Positions 60,105-64,000 of a DNA stretch of 64,000 nt are shown one piece after another. The stretch's first letter is position 1. The number at the start of each line of letters is the position of its first letter. This DNA comes from an uncultured Bacteroidales bacterium (lineage in GTDB: Bacteria; Bacteroidota; Bacteroidia; Bacteroidales; UBA932): positions 62,001 through 126,000 of the forward strand of contig CALVDO010000004.1 of the NCBI GenBank assembly GCA_944326355.1, read 5' to 3'. The notes below the pieces were generated by a model. That model made no database searches. It worked only from the letters and a program-made list of their open reading frames with translations, and was not told the DNA's origin. Both the position numbers and the translations under genes were made by a program.

Positions 60105-60112
60105 GGAATCTT

Positions 60113-61123
60113 CTATTCGGCAGAACCGGCAGGCATGTTGAGGACAGTCACCCGGAATGTCTTGACTTCTTCGCTGCTGCCGATATAATTGGCATTGCGG
60201 CCCACGAAAACGGCCTGATAGGTGCCGGGCTCACTGTAGGTGTATTCATACGAATCGAGATAATTCTGCATGTTCTTCACCACAGTGCCCTGATCGGGAG
60301 TCGTCGAATTGAATCCCATCGGGGTCGAGAAGAGCCATCCTTCGCAATAATGACCGAACTCGGAATAACGTCCTCCTGCGAAAGTGATGTCCTGATTGGT
60401 GTCGAGGCGGATGCTCCCGTTGCCTGAATTCATGTGATACGCATCGATAGTCTCATCCATCATCACTGCCGTTCCGAACAGGGTCTCGAGATCGTACTGC
60501 ATCACGTCCATGCCCTCAATCTCCACCGTAAGAGTGCCGTTGACCCAATATGTATCTATTTTGTCATGCTCCTCGTCGGACATGCTCGGATGCCAATGGA
60601 AGGCAATGCAGAGATTGGAGATGCAGTTCTGAATGTCCGTCGTGACAGGCAGGAACACGTCCTGCTGCACTCCGGGATCATCATACTCAATCCTTGTCCA
60701 CCCGGGCATTCCGTCATCATACATCTGCTGCACCAGCGCCCTGTCAGCGGCTCCGTCATTTCCGTTCAGGCCTGCAAAATCATTCGTATAGTAGATGTCG
60801 AGAGCCTGAGGAGCATTGCCTGAACGATGCTGTATCTGCAGTTCGAGAGTCATGGCGATAACGTCCTCCTCCGGGATTTCATAGCGGTTGCGGTTTGCAT
60901 ATTCATGCCCGTCCTCCCCGCTGTAGAACACGAGATTTTCCGGATTGCCGGTTATGTTGAAGCGCACCGGATCACCCGCATAATATGTGTTGGACGGGTC
61001 CAGAGTCACATTGTAGTCAACTTCTGAATATATGTTCGCCTGTTCGCACCCGGCAACGGCGAGACACCCTGCAAGGGCAAGACAAGCGTATGTCAAAGGT
61101 CGTCTGTTCATGTCAATAGCCAT
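60113..61123 (-). CDS. DUF5017-type surface glycan-binding lipoprotein (SusE/F position)
   Basis: The 336-residue lipoprotein (lipobox LAVAGC) has FNITGNPENLVFYSGEDGHE and then YANRNR, the opening typical of DUF5017 proteins of Bacteroidota. It ends in an Ig-like strand set (EPGTYQAVFVGRNANYIGSS, then TFRVTVLN). It is the third gene of the SusC-SusD operon, in the place of SusE/F, which bind glycan at the cell surface. It may determine which sugar chain the SusCD pair takes up. The start could also be the ATG at 61111. Confidence 0.82.
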   Translation of the reverse strand: MAIDMNRRPLTYACLALAGCLAVAGCEQANIYSEVDYNVTLDPSNTYYAGDPVRFNITGNPENLVFYSGEDGHEYANRNRYEIPEEDVIAMTLELQIQHRSGNAPQALDIYYTNDFAGLNGNDGAADRALVQQMYDDGMPGWTRIEYDDPGVQQDVFLPVTTDIQNCISNLCIAFHWHPSMSDEEHDKIDTYWVNGTLTVEIEGMDVMQYDLETLFGTAVMMDETIDAYHMNSGNGSIRLDTNQDITFAGGRYSEFGHYCEGWLFSTPMGFNSTTPDQGTVVKNMQNYLDSYEYTYSEPGTYQAVFVGRNANYIGSSEEVKTFRVTVLNMPAGSAE

Positions 61124-61140
61124 TTGTCGATTGAATCAAA

Positions 61141-62853
61141 TTACCAAAGAGGATTCTGCACAAGTTCCTTGTTGACGCCGAGTTCGATGGTCGGTATAGG
61201 CAGCACCACATGGCGCTCCTGCACCGACGACGCCATGGCGCGTACCACGTCGGACGTGTTGCCGGTCCAGTCCGTGCTCTGAGAGTCGCTGATATACCCG
61301 TGCATTGTCTCAACGAATATGCCCCATCTTATGAGATCGTACTTCCGCAGCGACTCGAAGCACAGCTCGCGTCCGCGTTCGTTGCGGACAAAGTCACGGA
61401 ACGACTCATAGTCGGAATACTCGGAGTAGTCCCTGGTGGAGATGCCGGCCCTGTCGCGCACCTCCTTGACATATTCATAGGCCTGCTGCGAAGGAGTCCC
61501 GTTATATTCATTATACGCTTCGGCATACATCAGCAGCACGTCTGAATACCTCAGAATCGGATAATTGACAGGAGTATAGGTACCCCTGTCACCCTTAACC
61601 CCCTCATAAATCGTCTCCCTGCGGTATTTGCCGCAGTTACGCACCGCCTTCGCTATCGTAGGATAGTCGAACGTCGTCCTCGACGACTCCCTGTACGGAG
61701 TCTTGTCTACGCCGGCAGTCCATTCTGCTATCACGTTGTTCCCCTGCCTCAGCGTTCCGCCCTGATAGTTGTACGGACACATGTTCCACATCTGACGCGC
61801 ATCCCAGTGCGGATCCTCGTCGTCCTCGAGAGACATCTCCGCGTCTGTCCTGTCCACATTCCAGTACAGATTCCAGAGCTTGAGAGAGCCGTTGTACTGT
61901 GCGTATGAGAAATTGCAGTTAACCTCTCCGTAATTGCCGGTAGGCTGGCTCATCAGCCCGATGAGATCGCCGATGCGCCCGTTGCTCCAGTTGCTTGAGC
62001 TCGAACGGTTGCCCATGAAGTCCGCCTCCCACATCGACTCATGGTACTCAGTGTCATACTGATCGCTTATCATGTTGATGAACACCTGCGAATAGCTCGG
62101 ATTCAGCCGGTGCAGGCCGCTCTGGATGACCGAGTCCGCATAAGCCATCGCCTTGCCGTAGCAGTCGTGCCTGATCTGGTCGTTTCCTGAGACGGTGGCA
62201 CCCGCAGTGAAGAGGTTGACCCTCGCGAGGATGCCCCACATCGTCGTCTTGGTCACCCTCGACGGAGACTCCGTAAGATCCATGTCGGCGAGAGCCAGAC
62301 AGGACTCCATCTCTGATATGACCCATCTGAGCACCTCGAGCTGAGATGTCGCAGGACATGACACTTCAGACGGTGAAGTCGCCGCAGTAGTTCTGAGCGG
62401 GACGTCGCCCCACGCCTGCGCAAGGATGAAATAATACCAGGCTCTGATGAAACGAGCCTCGTTCCAATACTTGTGGTCAGAATCATGCTCAGAGTCGGCT
62501 ACCGCCTCCATAAATGAATTGGCATTGCCTATCCCCTTATAAATCATGGTCCAGGCGTCATATATCTCCGGAGAGCTGGCGTCATGCTGATACCAGACCG
62601 AATAATTGTTCGCAGAGGTCCTGTTGTAATAGCAGAGGTCGTCCGTATTGGACAGCATAAGTGAATAATAGTTACCGTAGAAAGCCTCATTGTTGATAGC
62701 GCCATACACTCCGGCAAGGCCGTAGAGCACCTCTTCCTCGGAATTGTAATATGTGTCGTCAGTGATCACCACCGGCTCCACATCAAGGAAACTGCAGGAT
62801 ACCGCTCCGAGGGTCAGGAGCAGGGAGGCTGATATGTTTTTCAATTTCTTCAT
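61141..62853 (-). CDS. SusD/RagB-family surface glycan-binding lipoprotein
   Basis: The 570-residue lipoprotein (signal ending at GAVSC) has the SusD order: FLDVEPVVITDDTYYNSEEE, YGLAGVYGAINNE, ARFIRAWYYFILAQAWGDVP, four TPR-like helix pairs, YPILRYSDVLLMYAEAYNEY, NERGRELCFESLRKYDLIRW and the family ending ELVQNPLW. It lies over the SusC channel and captures the glycan. It is 12 nt behind susC and 17 nt ahead of the DUF5017 gene. Confidence 0.96.
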   Translation of the reverse strand: MKKLKNISASLLLTLGAVSCSFLDVEPVVITDDTYYNSEEEVLYGLAGVYGAINNEAFYGNYYSLMLSNTDDLCYYNRTSANNYSVWYQHDASSPEIYDAWTMIYKGIGNANSFMEAVADSEHDSDHKYWNEARFIRAWYYFILAQAWGDVPLRTTAATSPSEVSCPATSQLEVLRWVISEMESCLALADMDLTESPSRVTKTTMWGILARVNLFTAGATVSGNDQIRHDCYGKAMAYADSVIQSGLHRLNPSYSQVFINMISDQYDTEYHESMWEADFMGNRSSSSNWSNGRIGDLIGLMSQPTGNYGEVNCNFSYAQYNGSLKLWNLYWNVDRTDAEMSLEDDEDPHWDARQMWNMCPYNYQGGTLRQGNNVIAEWTAGVDKTPYRESSRTTFDYPTIAKAVRNCGKYRRETIYEGVKGDRGTYTPVNYPILRYSDVLLMYAEAYNEYNGTPSQQAYEYVKEVRDRAGISTRDYSEYSDYESFRDFVRNERGRELCFESLRKYDLIRWGIFVETMHGYISDSQSTDWTGNTSDVVRAMASSVQERHVVLPIPTIELGVNKELVQNPLW

Positions 62854-62865
62854 GACAAATTCTCC

Positions 62866-64000
62866 TTAAAAAGTGAATGACAGGCCGGCGGTGAGACCGA
62901 ATGCCCTCGGATATGCGGACCAGTCAAAGCCAGGCGTAAGTACCGAGCTTCTCGTGGACACCTCCGGATCCGGACCGGAATAATTCGTCCATGTCCAGAT
63001 GTTGTCTGCGGAGACATACACTCTCAAAGTGTCGAAGTGCATCTTTCTGAGCACGCGTCTCGGGAGCGTGTATCCGAGAGAGACATTCTTCAGACGCAGA
63101 TACGACCCGTCCTCGACGACTCTTGAAGAATAGACGAACATTCCGTTTGCGTTTATGGCCGGGATATCGCTGTCAGGATTCTTCACCGAGTCATATCTGT
63201 TCACATAAGTGGCGAACTGGTTGAGGTTGGTCAAATTGCCGTTCTCGAATATGAGGCGGTTGGCGTTGAGGATGTCATTGCCGTAGCTCCAGGTGAAGAA
63301 GATGTTGAGGTCGAATCCGTAGAAAGTGAACGTGTTGCCGAAGCCTCCCGTATGCAGAGGCTGGCCGCAGCCTATGATAGTGCGGTCGTTGTCATCGACG
63401 ATGCCGTCACCGTTGATGTCGCTGTACTTCGGATCGCCGGGCTTCACCGAGTCCTTTCCGACGCTGGACATGTACGGGATGCCGTCCTTCAGAAAGTTTC
63501 CCGTAAACTCGTCTGCCTTGTAAGTGCCTTCATACACATAGCCGTACATCATTCCCGAAGGCTTGCCGACCTGAGTGATGTAAGGATACTGGCTGTTGAA
63601 GCGCTGCTCCCACGACACCGAGGTCAGGAGGGATTGCTGCCCGCTCGTCAGCGCCGTCACCTTGTTGCGGTTGAACGCGATGTTGAAAGACGTCGTCCAC
63701 TGGAAGTTCTTGTGGCTGATGTTGACCGTCTCAAGGGAAATCTCCACTCCGCTGTTGCGCATCGAGCCGATGTTCATCATCGCCGTCTCATATCCGGTCG
63801 ATGAAGGCATGGTGGCCTGAAGAAGAAGATCATAGGTATTCTTCATGTACCAGTCTGCGGTGAGCCTGATCCTGTCCCCTTCGAAGAAGGAGAGATCCAG
63901 ACCGACGTTCCACTGCTCAGTGGTCTCCCATCTCAGATCATCATTGGCCATGTTCGCAGGATAATATCCCGGCACGATCTCACCTCCGAACACATAGTCA
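62866..64000 (-). CDS. SusC/RagA-family TonB-dependent receptor, C-terminal part (cut by window edge)
   Basis: The right edge cuts the gene; the frame stays open past 64000 (DYVFGGEIVPGYYPANMAND at the edge). About 377 residues of the C-terminal barrel remain: LRWETTEQWNVGLDLSFFEG, the late SusC segment DPKYSDINGDGIVDDNDRTI, and the final strands TAGLSFTF with terminal phenylalanine. It is the outer-membrane channel for glycan import, driven by TonB. First of the susC-susD-DUF5017 operon; the plug and N-terminal domains are outside the window. Confidence 0.96.
   Translation of the reverse strand, partial: DYVFGGEIVPGYYPANMANDDLRWETTEQWNVGLDLSFFEGDRIRLTADWYMKNTYDLLLQATMPSSTGYETAMMNIGSMRNSGVEISLETVNISHKNFQWTTSFNIAFNRNKVTALTSGQQSLLTSVSWEQRFNSQYPYITQVGKPSGMMYGYVYEGTYKADEFTGNFLKDGIPYMSSVGKDSVKPGDPKYSDINGDGIVDDNDRTIIGCGQPLHTGGFGNTFTFYGFDLNIFFTWSYGNDILNANRLIFENGNLTNLNQFATYVNRYDSVKNPDSDIPAINANGMFVYSSRVVEDGSYLRLKNVSLGYTLPRRVLRKMHFDTLRVYVSADNIWTWTNYSGPDPEVSTRSSVLTPGFDWSAYPRAFGLTAGLSFTF

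Overview
The window looks like a chromosome segment from an anaerobic member of the Bacteroidales (Bacteroidota). I base this on a SusC/SusD outer-membrane nutrient system, fimbrillin-like lipoproteins, a SusD-like orphan, a GH109-like lipoprotein, a Na+-pumping NADH:quinone reductase, a pyruvate phosphate dikinase and a 2-oxoacid:ferredoxin oxidoreductase. Ribosome binding sites of the Shine-Dalgarno type are mostly absent. Promoters of the Bacteroides type (TTTG about 19-22 nt before TAnnTTTG) can be seen in several places. The core is fairly GC-rich, and one block (about 43.4-46.1 kb) is strikingly AT-rich. Genus and species cannot be told from what is visible.

Layout. 1-3.8 kb: partial GH109-like lipoprotein, an RluA-type pseudouridine synthase, dnaK. 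3.8-7.7 kb: two overlapping surface-lipoprotein genes of the fimbrillin type behind a promoter with three upstream iterons. 7.9-16.5 kb: uvrD/pcrA helicase, then nqrABCDEF ended by a strong terminator. 16.5-21 kb: DUF47 (PhoU-like) and glycosyltransferase pair, and a second fimbrillin-like pair. 21-29 kb: uvrA, small heat-shock protein, a nucleoside deaminase behind an unusual GNAT-AAA+ fusion, an orphan SusD-like protein, a broken hydrolase gene and a tRNA-Val/tRNA-Asp operon. 29.5-36.7 kb: a giant alpha-2-macroglobulin-like protein and folC. 36.8-42.3 kb: a PurL-derived protein of unknown role, PIN-PhoH and ppdK. 42.3-46.8 kb: an island that begins with a duplication of the ppdK 3' end around an ORF6N (phage-type) gene and continues with an AT-rich HNH/lipoprotein/membrane-protein cluster. 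46.8-56.6 kb: trmH, glyA, a porin and a SLC13 anion/Na+ symporter, gdhA, korBA. 56.8-64 kb: a secreted GH2 beta-galactosidase facing a SusC-SusD-DUF5017 operon that runs off the right edge.

How the genes fit together. Nqr makes a sodium gradient from NADH, and the SLC13 symporter can use it. PPDK, glutamate dehydrogenase and the KorAB ferredoxin enzyme belong to anaerobic pyruvate, 2-oxoglutarate and glutamate metabolism. The GH2 enzyme, SusCD and GH109-like protein point to glycan use. dnaK and the small heat-shock gene share an upstream sequence module that suggests common control.

Points most worth a second look are the GNAT-AAA+ fusion, the PurL-like pseudoenzyme beside PhoH, the ppdK 3'-end duplication with the adjoining AT-rich island, the shared heat-shock module, and a recurring habit of 14-22 bp tandem duplications just after stop codons or in promoters. 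All identifications are by reading motifs; no database search was run.
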